A stretch of 64,000 bases of DNA, from contig NZ_JAUOEK010000169.1 of the NCBI RefSeq assembly GCF_030540835.1, positions 1-64,000 on the forward strand, read 5' to 3'. This stretch comes from Flavivirga aquimarina (lineage in GTDB: Bacteria; Bacteroidota; Bacteroidia; Flavobacteriales; Flavobacteriaceae). Positions 8,998-17,862 of the stretch are shown here, in pieces (positions within the stretch are counted from its first letter, which is position 1; each line of letters starts with the position of its first letter). The notes under the pieces are model-generated. The model saw only the letters and a program-made list of their open reading frames with translations, had not been told where the DNA came from and searched no databases. Position numbers and translations under genes: made by a program.

Positions 8998-9723
8998 ATG
9001 TGTACAGTAACAATTATCCCTAAAGGGAAAAACGGTTTTATTTTAACCTCCAATCGTGATGAAGCTCCTAACAGAGTATCATTACCTCCTGATTTTTATA
9101 ACATTCATGATGCAAAGGTTTTATACCCTAAAGATGTTTTGTCTGGAGGAACCTGGATAGGTTTGAGTGATAAAAACAGATTAATATGTGTACTAAATGG
9201 CGGTTTTGTATATCATGAACGTTTGCCTGAGTATAGAATGAGTAGAGGTGTTGTTGCTAAGGATTTTATGGTTACTGAAAATATTATTGATACTATTGAA
9301 ACATATAATTTAAAAGATATAGAACCCTTCACTATGGTAATTGCCGACTGGAATGATGATTTAAAGTTTTTTGAACTGGTTTGGGATGGTAACAAAAGAC
9401 ATGCTACAGAATTGCCTAAAGAACCTAAGTTATGGTCATCGTCGACCTTGTACACTAGAGAGATGAAAGTAGAACGCCAAAACTGGTTCGAAGCCTTTAA
9501 GAGTGAAAACGAGTTGGATGCTAAAACAGTATTACAATTTCATAAAAAAGCAGGAGAACCCAATAATGATTATGGTGTTGTTATGAATCGTGGATTCGTT
9601 AAAACGACTAGCATTACCCAGGTTGAAAAAAGAGGTAATGCTGCTGATATGTATTATGAAAGTCTACAAGATAATACGGTTACAAACAAAGCTTTTAGTT
9701 TGCCTCAAATAGTTAATGAATAG
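8998..9723 (+). CDS. NRDE/TANGO2 family protein
   Basis: A 241-residue protein of the NRDE (TANGO2) family. It opens MCTVTIIPKGKNGFILTSNR, followed by DEAPNR, which gives the name-giving Asn-Arg-Asp-Glu motif; the Cys at position 2 is typical. GGTWIGLSDKNRLICVLNGG follows, as in the family. The ATG at 8998 is chosen because the family starts Met-Cys; a TTG at 8968 in the same frame would add 10 unconserved residues. The family has been linked to lipid and haem handling in eukaryotes, but its bacterial role is unknown. The next gene starts 8 bp before this stop codon, so the two are probably translationally coupled. Confidence 0.85.
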   Translation: MCTVTIIPKGKNGFILTSNRDEAPNRVSLPPDFYNIHDAKVLYPKDVLSGGTWIGLSDKNRLICVLNGGFVYHERLPEYRMSRGVVAKDFMVTENIIDTIETYNLKDIEPFTMVIADWNDDLKFFELVWDGNKRHATELPKEPKLWSSSTLYTREMKVERQNWFEAFKSENELDAKTVLQFHKKAGEPNNDYGVVMNRGFVKTTSITQVEKRGNAADMYYESLQDNTVTNKAFSLPQIVNE

Positions 9724-10705
9724 CACAGGCATAATTTTAACATTGGCATATCCAGATACTATTGTTATGGTTTCTGAGGAATGGTTTTCCCCGTATTTAC
9801 GATTTATAGGTGTTGGCAAAAAGAATTATTTAAGGGCTGGACATGCGGCATTGGTATTGATTGATAAAAACACAGGCGTTTTAGAATATCATGATTTTGG
9901 ACGTTACATTACACCGGAACCTAATGGAAGAGTGCGAGGAAGAGATACTGATAATGAATTAGACTTTCCAATAAAAGCAGACATTGAAAATGATAGGATT
10001 AAAAACTTAAATGATATTTTAGAATTCTTAGGGACACATCCTAAATTAACACATGGCGATGGTAAATTGGTAGCTTCTGTTTGTAATACGGTGGATTATA
10101 AAAAAGCCAGAGCACATATTACCAGTATGCAAAAAAAGGCTTTTATACGCTATGCCGCGTTTATAAAAGATGCGTGCAATTGTGCACGTTTTGTAACTGA
10201 TGCATTGATAGCTTCTGTTACAGATTTAACTATTAAAACCAAGTTAGAGAAATCGAAATGGTTTACACCAAGTACGGTTGGTAATGTGTTGTTGGCAGAT
10301 ACAGAAAATTACGTTTATGAAGTCTCCGAAACAGGAGGTATTTCAGAATTTAAAGGCACGCAGAAGAGTGAAAATGTACGTTGCTTTTTAGATAAACTAA
10401 AAGATCATAAAGTTAATTTAGTTGGTACTTTAGAGTCTAAACCTGTTGAAGGTTTGCATAAAAAAGCACAATGGTTATCTGGTATAGCGGCAGGGGCTTG
10501 GTTTGAGTTGCATAAAACGAATAATAAAACAGAATACCAATTTAGACGTGTTTCACCTTATGGAAATATTGATTGCGATGCTATTTTTACTGTAAATGAG
10601 GCTTTTAATTATGACATTCCTTTTGAGTTTGTCCATTATTCTAACTGCAAGTTTTTTAATATAAAGCAAGGAGAACAAGTTTTTAGATTTGAACGAAAAG
10701 TTTAA
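9716..10705 (+). CDS. DUF6695-type protein with a possible permuted papain-like fold
   Basis: A 329-residue protein resembling the DUF6695 family of Flavobacteriia; no function is established. The N-terminal half has RAGHAALVLIDKNTGVLEYH, and later DACNCARFVTDALIA. A His strand followed downstream by a Cys helix is the order seen in circularly permuted NlpC/P60-type (YiiX-like) proteins, so amidase or thioesterase activity is possible. The region VKGYI.PE-like GRVRGRD lies between them. No signal peptide is seen. It overlaps the TANGO2-like gene by 8 bp. Confidence 0.7.
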   Translation: MNSTGIILTLAYPDTIVMVSEEWFSPYLRFIGVGKKNYLRAGHAALVLIDKNTGVLEYHDFGRYITPEPNGRVRGRDTDNELDFPIKADIENDRIKNLNDILEFLGTHPKLTHGDGKLVASVCNTVDYKKARAHITSMQKKAFIRYAAFIKDACNCARFVTDALIASVTDLTIKTKLEKSKWFTPSTVGNVLLADTENYVYEVSETGGISEFKGTQKSENVRCFLDKLKDHKVNLVGTLESKPVEGLHKKAQWLSGIAAGAWFELHKTNNKTEYQFRRVSPYGNIDCDAIFTVNEAFNYDIPFEFVHYSNCKFFNIKQGEQVFRFERKV

Positions 10706-10708
10706 TTT

Positions 10709-10809
10709 TTCTGTCATTCTGAGTCTCGTCCTAAAGCGAGACGTAAGAATCTGTTTGTCGTTTAGGACATTCTGAGGAGCACCAGAGCGCGACGTGAGAA
10801 TCAGTTTAA
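10709..10809. repeat. Tandem pair of dispersed repeat units upstream of the GIY-YIG remnant
   Basis: Two related units follow one another: CATTCTGAGTCTCGTCC... ending GACGTAAGAATCTG, and CATTCTGAGGAGCACCAG... ending GACGTGAGAATCAG. An inverted relative lies at 11140-11176 on the other side of the GIY-YIG remnant. Confidence 0.7.
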
Positions 10810-10828
10810 AAAAGATCTGGAATTACTT

Positions 10829-11129
10829 ATGAAACAATCTCATGTATACATTATAACCAACAAAAAATAATACTGTTTTGTATACAGGGGTTATCAGTGA
10901 TTTGGTTAAGCGAATGTATCAGCACAAGTCAAAATTTCATAAAGGTTTTGCAGCAAAATATAACTGTGAAAAGTTAATTTATTTTGAGACATTCGATTCT
11001 ATTGAAGAAGCTATTAAAAGAGAAAAACAGATTAAAAAATACAAGCGGATTAATAAGATTAACCTCATAGAGAAAGATAATCCAGAATGGAAAGACCTAT
11101 CAGATGGGTGGTTGTTTTATTTTGGATAG
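10829..11129 (+). pseudogene. GIY-YIG nuclease family gene broken by a frameshift
   Basis: The ATG at 10829 starts MKQSHVYIITNKK and meets TAA at 10868. Removing one base (T at 10868, next to a run of six A) restores NKKNTVLYTGVISDLVKRMYQHKSKF, the normal GIY-YIG order (YVYI...YTG, then R-x3-H). The downstream part, including SIEEAIKREKQIKKYKR and PEWKDL, is intact to 11129. The whole would be about 99 residues, the usual size of these small UPF0213/URI-like proteins. A TTG at 10878 could start a short product, but it would lack the first strand. A sequencing error in the A-run is the alternative. Confidence 0.8.
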
Positions 11130-11139
11130 TGCTTAAAAT

Positions 11140-11176
11140 GAAGAGATTGTTACGGTCGTCCCTCCCTCACAATGAC
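11140..11176. repeat. Inverted partner of the repeat at 10709-10809
   Basis: The reverse complement reads GTCATTGTGAGGGAGGGACG...AACAATCTC, the same scaffold as GTCATTCTGAG...GACGTGAGAATC on the left. It thus brackets the GIY-YIG remnant in inverted orientation. Confidence 0.55.
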
Positions 11177-11182
11177 GATCTA

Positions 11183-11569
11183 CTAGTTTATAGCAAAAGG
11201 CGCACTTAATTTAAAAGTAGGTATAGCCACTTTAAACTTTTTAGTCGTAGTAAAATTTATCATGCTATAGTGACCTTGCATGGCTCCAAAAGGAGAGGTA
11301 AGTAAGCATCCAGAGGTATAAGTATGAGATTCTCCAGGTTTTAGTACTGGTTTTTTACCAATAACACCTTCACCAGAAACGATTTCAATATTATTTAAGG
11401 CATCTAAAATTTCCCAGCGGCGTGCATTAAGCTGGACAGAATCTTTACTTTGATTTTCAATAGTTATAGTATATCCAAAAGCATACTGCATTTTATAATT
11501 TTTATAAAATGAGCCTTCATAAGTGGTAATCACCGATATTTTTATGCCTCTTGTTACTTGTTGAACCAT
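11183..11569 (-). CDS. apaG: ApaG domain protein (DUF525)
   Basis: A 128-residue immunoglobulin-like beta protein of the ApaG family. The visible motifs are YAFGYTITIENQSKDSVQL, RRWEI, GEGVIGKKPVLKPGESHTY and MQGHYSM, in the family order. ApaG has been linked to cobalt and magnesium resistance in enterobacteria, but its biochemical role is not settled. The ATG at 11569 is chosen because the conserved protein starts MVQQVTRGI; an in-frame TTG further upstream adds six residues. It stands alone on this strand. Confidence 0.9.
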   Translation of the reverse strand: MVQQVTRGIKISVITTYEGSFYKNYKMQYAFGYTITIENQSKDSVQLNARRWEILDALNNIEIVSGEGVIGKKPVLKPGESHTYTSGCLLTSPFGAMQGHYSMINFTTTKKFKVAIPTFKLSAPFAIN

Positions 11570-11679
11570 CTTGATACTAATATACAACGTATTTGTTGGA
11601 TGCTAAAATAGTAAATATTAAGTGTTTAGAAGTAAGTTTTTACGTCTTTGGTTAAAAAACTAGTTAAAAAGCACAATTA

Positions 11680-12930
11680 TTAGTTCGAAATGTTGATTGA
11701 ACTCCCTTCTCCAAGACCAATAATTTTATCGTATCGTCCACCTAAATCCCTATAATAAACAATCACTTTATAATTGTTTTCAGTTTGATAGAAGTTCCCG
11801 CTAATAGCACCTTCCTCCATGTTTTTATCACCATTTGCAACAACATACTTATAGTTATAAAAGCCTTGTTTTAGTAACATAGTATTTGTATAAACGTTGC
11901 GATATTCGTCAAAAATCATTTTGGTACTCTCGTCAATAACATAGTTGTTAAAATTACCATAAACATGAATGTCTTTATTTTTTAAAGATTCAATAGGTAG
12001 TAATGAGAAATGCATCCAGACATAATCTGCCTCAATGCTTGGGTTTTCTGCATCTATGTTTAGAATAACATAATTGCCATTAATATCCGGGTTATAAGTA
12101 TATGGTCTGGTAGCTCTCTCAAAGTTTGTGAATAGATAATTATGGTATAAATCCTTTAAGTCTATGAGTTGTATTCCTGTATTAGCTGCACGAACATCTT
12201 TGTTTTCAAAAAATAAGTATTCATTACCACCCCAAAAACTGGTTTCTGTATCGTATCTGTATATTAATTGATTACCAACAGTATATTGCGGTTTTATATT
12301 AGAAATAGCAGTTTTTAGGTTGTTATTTTGAACTATAATAGCTTTTACAGTTTGTGTAGGGTTATTTAGAGGTATGGTATTAGAATCAATAACGATTTCG
12401 ACGCGTTGTTTTTCTTCAATAAATTCAATATTCCGCGAACGTTTAACACTAACTCCAACATTCACTTTATCTTCATAAATCATGAATTTTCTTGAAAAAA
12501 CGAGTTCATCATCATTATTAAAAACAGAAAGCATATAATTCCCTGAGACTTTTAAGCGTTTGGTCTGTGCATTAGGAATAGTGAGTTTATAATGCGAATA
12601 AATTTGATAAGTATTAAAAGAGTTTTCGTAGTTTCTAATGCGCTGATTGTCAAAACCGTCCATGTATTCAGATTTCACTAATACAGATGGTGTCCAGTCA
12701 AAATTAAAATGCTCAATTTTATAATAAAAATCGGCTTCATCTCCATTTAAAGCATCAAACTCTAAGATAACATATTCACCAAGGCTTAAAATAGGGAGCT
12801 GTGTTTCTGTGGTATCACCTTTAAAGTTTATGGTTTTAATATAATCGGGAGGATTGACTTCATCTATTTGGCCAAAAATCAGATTAGAATATAAAAGAAT
12901 AGTTATAATAGAAGTAAATTTTAATAGCAT
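11680..12930 (-). CDS. Type IX secretion plug-type protein (DUF5103)
   Basis: A 416-residue exported protein. Residues 1-20 (MLLKFTSIITILLYSNLIFG) form a signal peptide. The mature part matches the DUF5103 family by pattern: YYKIEHFNFDW, then SEYMDGFDNQRIRNYENSFN, and near the C-terminus an Ig-like module (DIHVYGNFNNYVIDEST...QGFYNYKYV). DUF5103 members have been reported as plug proteins of the T9SS translocon in Flavobacterium. The gene is single and faces away from the nqr operon, whose promoter lies in the shared 164-bp gap. Confidence 0.8.
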   Translation of the reverse strand: MLLKFTSIITILLYSNLIFGQIDEVNPPDYIKTINFKGDTTETQLPILSLGEYVILEFDALNGDEADFYYKIEHFNFDWTPSVLVKSEYMDGFDNQRIRNYENSFNTYQIYSHYKLTIPNAQTKRLKVSGNYMLSVFNNDDELVFSRKFMIYEDKVNVGVSVKRSRNIEFIEEKQRVEIVIDSNTIPLNNPTQTVKAIIVQNNNLKTAISNIKPQYTVGNQLIYRYDTETSFWGGNEYLFFENKDVRAANTGIQLIDLKDLYHNYLFTNFERATRPYTYNPDINGNYVILNIDAENPSIEADYVWMHFSLLPIESLKNKDIHVYGNFNNYVIDESTKMIFDEYRNVYTNTMLLKQGFYNYKYVVANGDKNMEEGAISGNFYQTENNYKVIVYYRDLGGRYDKIIGLGEGSSINISN

Positions 12931-13050
12931 TATAAAGACAGTTTTTGTAAATATAAAACAAATTTTATGCCTAAAACCTTTTCTTTATTTAGAATTAGTA
13001 TAAATAAAAAAGAAGACTTTATTTGAGATAATTTTATAGGTATTAATTTG

Positions 13051-13058
13051 TATTTTTG
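13051..13058 (+). promoter_or_regulatory. Probable -7 element of the nqr operon
   Basis: TATTTTTG fits the Bacteroidota -7 consensus TAnnTTTG and lies 36 nt before the nqrA start. A TTTG lies upstream at 13022-13025, but its 25-bp spacing is longer than usual. Confidence 0.45.
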
Positions 13059-13094
13059 CACCGATTTTTAGACAACTAATTACAATAAAAAAAT

Positions 13095-14450
13095 ATGTCA
13101 CACGACATTCGCATTACAAAAGGTCTAGACATTAAACTTAAGGGTGCAGCTGAAAAAACCTCCGAGAAGGCAATAGTAAGCAACTTTTATACTTTAAGAC
13201 CTGAAGATTTCCACGGCGTTATACCTAAATTAATTTCTAAAGTTGGCACAAAAGTAAAAGCAGGAGAAGCTGTTTTTTTCGATAAGTCAAACGAAGCTAT
13301 CAAGTTTGCTTCTCCAGTTTCTGGTGAAGTTTTAGAAATCTCTCGTGGGGAAAAACGTAGAATTTTAGCAATTAAAATTCAAGCAGATAAAGAACAAACC
13401 TATCAGGATAATGGTAAGTTTGATATAGATGCTGCAGATTCTGAAGCTATTAAATCGCATTTATTAGCATCGGGTTGCTGGCCGTTTGTAAAACAACGTC
13501 CGTACGATGTTATAGCAAACCCAGATAAAGCACCAAAAGCTATATTTATATCGGGGTACGCAAGTGCACCATTAGCTGCCGATTTAGATTTTACTTTGCA
13601 AGGAAAAGAATCTGAATTACAAGCTGCTATTTCAGCTTTAGGAAAACTTACCGAAGGTAAAGTACATGTATCTGTTGGCAAAAATGGGAATTCCCCATTA
13701 GCAGGCTTAACGGGGGTTACGTTACATAAAGTTTCTGGACCACACCCATCAGGGAACGTAGGGACACAAATAAACAAAATAGACCCGATAAATAAAGGAG
13801 AGGTTGTTTGGACCGTTAATCCTCAAGATTTGGTCATTATTGGAGAATTGTTACTAACAGGAAAGTTTAACGCAGAACGTGTTATTGCTTTAGTTGGTTC
13901 TTCGGTTGAAAAACCCAGATATTTTGTGACTAAAATAGGAAGTGAAGTAGCTACTATGGTTTATGATAAAGGGGTTGCAAAAGATTCTAATGATCGTATC
14001 ATATCAGGAAATGTTTTAAGTGGAAAACAAATAAAACCAGATGGGTATTTAGATTATTATAGCAATGTTATATCTATAATTCCAGAAGGTGATGATTATG
14101 AGTTTTTTGGATGGAACAAACCTGTTTTTAATAAAATATCTACATCCAGAGCACTTACTTTTTCTTGGTTAAGCCCTAAAAAAGTATACGATTTAAATAC
14201 CAATACCAATGGAGAACATCGTGCTTTTGTAACAACAGGAACTTACGAAGAGGTATTCCCTTTAGATATTTATCCAATGCAGATATTAAAAGCATGTATG
14301 TATAAAGATTTAGACGAGATGGAAGCTTTAGGAATGTACGAGGTAGCTCCTGAAGATTTTGCATTAACAGAATTTGTTTGTGTGTCTAAACAACCACATC
14401 AAAAAATAATAAGAGAAGGTTTAGACTTAATGCTTAAAGAAATAGGATAA
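13095..14450 (+). CDS. nqrA: Na+-translocating NADH:quinone reductase subunit A
   Basis: Subunit A of the six-subunit sodium pump that oxidises NADH and reduces quinone. The 451-residue length is normal. It opens with ITKGLDIKLKGAAE, typical for NqrA, and has a biotinyl-lipoyl-like segment VGTKVKAGEAVFFDKSNEAI and PHPSGNVGTQINKIDPINKG. It is a peripheral cytoplasmic subunit on the quinone side. It is the first gene of nqrABCDEF; the stop codon overlaps the nqrB start by one base. Confidence 0.97.
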   Translation: MSHDIRITKGLDIKLKGAAEKTSEKAIVSNFYTLRPEDFHGVIPKLISKVGTKVKAGEAVFFDKSNEAIKFASPVSGEVLEISRGEKRRILAIKIQADKEQTYQDNGKFDIDAADSEAIKSHLLASGCWPFVKQRPYDVIANPDKAPKAIFISGYASAPLAADLDFTLQGKESELQAAISALGKLTEGKVHVSVGKNGNSPLAGLTGVTLHKVSGPHPSGNVGTQINKIDPINKGEVVWTVNPQDLVIIGELLLTGKFNAERVIALVGSSVEKPRYFVTKIGSEVATMVYDKGVAKDSNDRIISGNVLSGKQIKPDGYLDYYSNVISIIPEGDDYEFFGWNKPVFNKISTSRALTFSWLSPKKVYDLNTNTNGEHRAFVTTGTYEEVFPLDIYPMQILKACMYKDLDEMEALGMYEVAPEDFALTEFVCVSKQPHQKIIREGLDLMLKEIG

Positions 14451-15676
14451 TGGGTTTAAAAGAAAGTTTACATAATTTTAAGGAAAAGAACAAAGACAAG
14501 AAGTGGTTACCTGCATTCTCTGCAATCCATACGTTTTTATACTTACCAAATGAGACGACCCATAATGGGACTCATATTAAAGCAGCCGATGATTTAAAGC
14601 GTACCATGAATACTGTTATTATGGCTATGGTACCATGTTTAATATTCGGTATGTTTAATGCTGGTTACCAACATAATTTGCAAGTTGGAGATGTACAGGC
14701 AGCAGCAGGAAGTTTCTTTAGTTCAGAATTTTGGACTATGGCTAACTTCATGATTGGTTTCTGGAAAATATTACCATTAGTCATTGTTTCTTATGGTGTT
14801 GGTTTAGGAATTGAATTCATATTCGCTATTATTAAAGGACACGAAGTAGAAGAAGGATACTTAGTAACAGGAATGTTAGTGCCATTAATTGTACCAGTAG
14901 ACATTCCACTTTGGATGCTCGCAGTTGCAGTTATATTTGGTGTTGTTATTGGTAAAGAAGTTTTTGGAGGTACAGGAATGAATATTCTTAATCCTGCATT
15001 AACGATTCGTGCATTCTTATTCTTTGCATATCCTACATGGATGTCTGGAGATAAGGTTTGGGTTGAAGGCGCTGTAGAAAGAACAAATGAAATTGTAGCT
15101 GGAGCAAATCTGGATGCTATTTCTGGTGAAACTATATTAGGAAGTTTGGCACAAGGAAAAGAAGCTGGTTATGAAGTCATGGATATGTTTTTAGGATTCA
15201 TACCAGGCTCAGTTGGTGAAACATCTACTTTATTAATATTATTAGGAGGATTATTTTTGATTTTCGCTAAAATAGGTAGTTGGAGAATCATGTTGTCTTC
15301 TGCGCTTGGTGCTATTGTCATGGGGCTAATCTTTAATCAAGTAGTTGATTCTGGATGGATAACAGAAAGTAGTAAATTCTACGGTTTAATGAGTACGACT
15401 TGGTGGCATCATTTACTTATTGGAGGTTTTGCTTTTGGTACGGTATTTATGGCTACAGATCCTGTAACGGCATCTCAAACAAATAAAGGAAAATGGATTT
15501 ACGGTTTCTTGGTAGGATTTATTTCTATTTTGATTCGTGTATTCAATCCAGCATACCCAGAGGGTGTAATGCTAGCGATTCTATTAATGAATGTGTTTGC
15601 ACCAACAATTGACCATTATGTGGTTCAAGGTAATGTGAAACAAAGAATGAAACGTTTAAAAGCAAAAACAGCTTAA
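14450..15676 (+). CDS. nqrB: Na+-translocating NADH:quinone reductase subunit B
   Basis: A 408-residue integral membrane subunit with about ten hydrophobic helices. It carries a covalent FMN on a Thr and a part of the sodium path. The candidate flavinylation site reads DAISGETILG, with the Thr at residue 228. This differs by one residue from the common S/T-G-A-T pattern. GKEVFGGTGMNILNPAL and GGFAFGTVFMATDPVTA are typical of the family. It lies directly after nqrA and 2 bp before nqrC. ApbE at 21771 is the likely enzyme attaching the FMN. Confidence 0.97.
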   Translation: MGLKESLHNFKEKNKDKKWLPAFSAIHTFLYLPNETTHNGTHIKAADDLKRTMNTVIMAMVPCLIFGMFNAGYQHNLQVGDVQAAAGSFFSSEFWTMANFMIGFWKILPLVIVSYGVGLGIEFIFAIIKGHEVEEGYLVTGMLVPLIVPVDIPLWMLAVAVIFGVVIGKEVFGGTGMNILNPALTIRAFLFFAYPTWMSGDKVWVEGAVERTNEIVAGANLDAISGETILGSLAQGKEAGYEVMDMFLGFIPGSVGETSTLLILLGGLFLIFAKIGSWRIMLSSALGAIVMGLIFNQVVDSGWITESSKFYGLMSTTWWHHLLIGGFAFGTVFMATDPVTASQTNKGKWIYGFLVGFISILIRVFNPAYPEGVMLAILLMNVFAPTIDHYVVQGNVKQRMKRLKAKTA

Positions 15677-15678
15677 TC

Positions 15679-16419
15679 ATGAGTAAAAAAACGGATTCAA
15701 ATTTATATACCATACTTTTTGCCATAGCTATGGTAATAGTAGTAGGAGGTTTATTGGCGTTTACGGCATCGGCTTTAAGACCTAGAATTGATAATAACGA
15801 ACGACTAGAAAAGCAACAAAATATATTGTATGCTATGGGAGTTAATGCAAACGATGAAAGTAGTGCGATATTCGTTTCTACTAAAGAAGCTCCTGAGTTG
15901 TTCTCTAAATACATTACTAAGCAATTAGTAATACAAGGAGATAATGTAACAGAAGATCCTGAAGCATATTTAATCGATGTAAAGAAGGAACAAACTAGTG
16001 CAAAAGCAGGTAATGAAAGAAGACTACCATTGTTTGTCGGTACTAAAGATGGTAAAACATTTTATATAGCACCTATTAGAGGAAAAGGACTTTGGGATGC
16101 TATTTGGGCCTATGTTGCCATGGATTCTAATATGGTTGTTCAAGGTGCTTATTTCGACCATAAAGGAGAAACAGCAGGTCTGGGTGCCAATATTAAGCAA
16201 CGTTACTTTATGGACGATTTTATAGGTGAAAGCTTAATGAGTAACGGAAGTTTTAAAGGGATTACAGTTGCAAAAGGAAACAACGATCCAAAGAATTTAG
16301 AAAAGAACGATAACGAGGTAGACGCTATAGCCGGAGCAACTATTACTGGCGACGGAGTTTCTGCAATGCTTAAATCTGAGCTAAGACAGTATGTACCTTA
16401 TTTTAAAACATTGAAATAA
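15679..16419 (+). CDS. nqrC: Na+-translocating NADH:quinone reductase subunit C
   Basis: A 246-residue subunit with one N-terminal membrane anchor (residues ~10-32, [19 protein letters not shown]) and a periplasmic FMN-binding domain. [15 protein letters not shown] and [10 protein letters not shown] precede the flavinylation site [12 protein letters not shown], with the acceptor Thr at residue 221. The first residue of the S/T-G-A-T motif is Ala here. It lies between nqrB (2 bp) and nqrD (5 bp). Confidence 0.96.
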   Translation: MSKKTDSNLYTILFAIAMVIVVGGLLAFTASALRPRIDNNERLEKQQNILYAMGVNANDESSAIFVSTKEAPELFSKYITKQLVIQGDNVTEDPEAYLIDVKKEQTSAKAGNERRLPLFVGTKDGKTFYIAPIRGKGLWDAIWAYVAMDSNMVVQGAYFDHKGETAGLGANIKQRYFMDDFIGESLMSNGSFKGITVAKGNNDPKNLEKNDNEVDAIAGATITGDGVSAMLKSELRQYVPYFKTLK

Positions 16420-16424
16420 TTATT

Positions 16425-17069
16425 ATGGGACTTTTATCAAAAAAAGACGCAGCATTAATTAAAGATCCATTAGCAGATAATAATCCTATTACTATTCAAG
16501 TATTAGGAATATGTTCAGCATTAGCAATTACAGCCGAATTAGAAGCAGCAATTGTAATGTCTGTTTCAGTATTGTTTGTATTAGGAATAGGAAACGTAGT
16601 TATTTCTTTAATGAGGAATATCATTCCATCAAAAATTAGAATTATTGTTCAATTAATTGTAGTTGCAGCTTTGGTAATTATTGTTGATCAAGTATTAAAA
16701 GCATTTGCATACGAATTAAGTAAAACACTTTCGGTATTTGTTGGTTTAATTATTACCAACTGTATCATCATGGGGCGTTTTGAAGCATTTGCATTAGGAA
16801 ATGGACCTTGGCGTTCATTCTTAGATGGTATAGGGAACTCTCTAGGATACGGTGTTATTTTAATTATAGTCGCATTTTTTAGAGAATTACTTGGAGCAGG
16901 AACTCTATTAGGAATTAAAGTTTTAGGAGATCCTATTGAGAAAACGGGTGTTTATAAATATGGTTATGAGAATAACGGATTTATGTTATTAGCACCAATG
17001 GCATTAATTGTAGTCGGTATTATTATTTGGGTACAAAGAACTAGAAACAAAGCATTAATTGAAGACTAA
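16425..17069 (+). CDS. nqrD: Na+-translocating NADH:quinone reductase subunit D
   Basis: A 214-residue membrane subunit with six predicted helices. With NqrE it forms the inverted-repeat core that holds the intramembrane iron centre. [20 protein letters not shown] and [19 protein letters not shown] are family hallmarks; the Cys of each lies in a half-helix that may ligate the Fe. A 73-bp gap with small repeats separates it from nqrE. Confidence 0.96.
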   Translation: MGLLSKKDAALIKDPLADNNPITIQVLGICSALAITAELEAAIVMSVSVLFVLGIGNVVISLMRNIIPSKIRIIVQLIVVAALVIIVDQVLKAFAYELSKTLSVFVGLIITNCIIMGRFEAFALGNGPWRSFLDGIGNSLGYGVILIIVAFFRELLGAGTLLGIKVLGDPIEKTGVYKYGYENNGFMLLAPMALIVVGIIIWVQRTRNKALIED

Positions 17070-17097
17070 AAATTAGTAAACAGTCGCAGTAGACAGT

Positions 17098-17132
17098 ATT
17101 GAATACTGAACACTGGGCGCTGAATACTGAAT
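17098..17132. repeat. Short tandem repeat between nqrD and nqrE
   Basis: The motif TGAATACTGAACACTG recurs three times imperfectly (TTGAATACTGAACACTGGGC, then GCTGAATACTGAATACTAG). It fills the only wide gap inside the otherwise tight nqr operon. Confidence 0.7.
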
Positions 17133-17142
17133 ACTAGAAAAA

Positions 17143-17862
17143 ATGGAACATATAGAATTATTTTTCAAATCAATATTTATAGACAACATGGTATTTGCGA
17201 CATTCTTAGGAATGTGTTCTTACCTGGCAGTTTCTAAAAAAGTGAGTACAGCAGTTGGTTTAGGAGCAGCAGTTATATTTGTACTAGCAATAACAGTCCC
17301 TTTAAACTGGTTGTTAGATCAGTATCTTTTACAACCAGGAGCTTTAAGCTGGTTAGGTGAAGAATATGCATCTTACGATTTAAGTTTCTTGTCATTTATC
17401 ATGTTTATTGCAACTATTGCAACTATGGTACAGTTAGTAGAAATTGTGGTTGAAAAGTTCTCACCATCATTATATAATTCACTTGGTATTTTTTTACCAC
17501 TTATTGCTGTAAACTGTGCGATCTTAGGAGGGTCTTTATTTATGCAATCTCGTGAAATAGCAACTTTAGGATTAGCAACAACTTATGGAATTGGTTCAGG
17601 TATTGGTTGGTTTTTAGCCATTTTAGCAATTGCTGCTATCCGAGAAAAAATAAGATATTCAAACGTGCCACCAGCTTTAAGAGGCTTAGGAATTACATTT
17701 ATAATCACTGGTTTAATGGCTATTGGTTTTATGAGTTTTGGAGGTATGCTAACTGGAGGTGATGATGAAGGAAAAAAAGAAGAACAAACAGTGCATGTAA
17801 GTTCTGATGAGAATATAAAAGAAGAAAAAGTGTTAGCTAACAACATAAAAGTAAATGAGTAA
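17143..17862 (+). CDS. nqrE: Na+-translocating NADH:quinone reductase subunit E
   Basis: A 239-residue membrane subunit, six helices, structural twin of NqrD. The family motifs are [20 protein letters not shown] and [13 protein letters not shown], each with the Cys expected at the Fe centre. The C-terminal ~35 residues ([20 protein letters not shown]...) are an acidic-basic soluble tail longer than usual. It overlaps nqrF by 8 bp, so the two are probably translationally coupled. Confidence 0.96.
   Translation: MEHIELFFKSIFIDNMVFATFLGMCSYLAVSKKVSTAVGLGAAVIFVLAITVPLNWLLDQYLLQPGALSWLGEEYASYDLSFLSFIMFIATIATMVQLVEIVVEKFSPSLYNSLGIFLPLIAVNCAILGGSLFMQSREIATLGLATTYGIGSGIGWFLAILAIAAIREKIRYSNVPPALRGLGITFIITGLMAIGFMSFGGMLTGGDDEGKKEEQTVHVSSDENIKEEKVLANNIKVNE

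Noticed and set aside
13403-13777. Cys-rich minus-strand ORF inside nqrA
   Set aside because: Shadow of nqrA, whose plus-strand product is clear.
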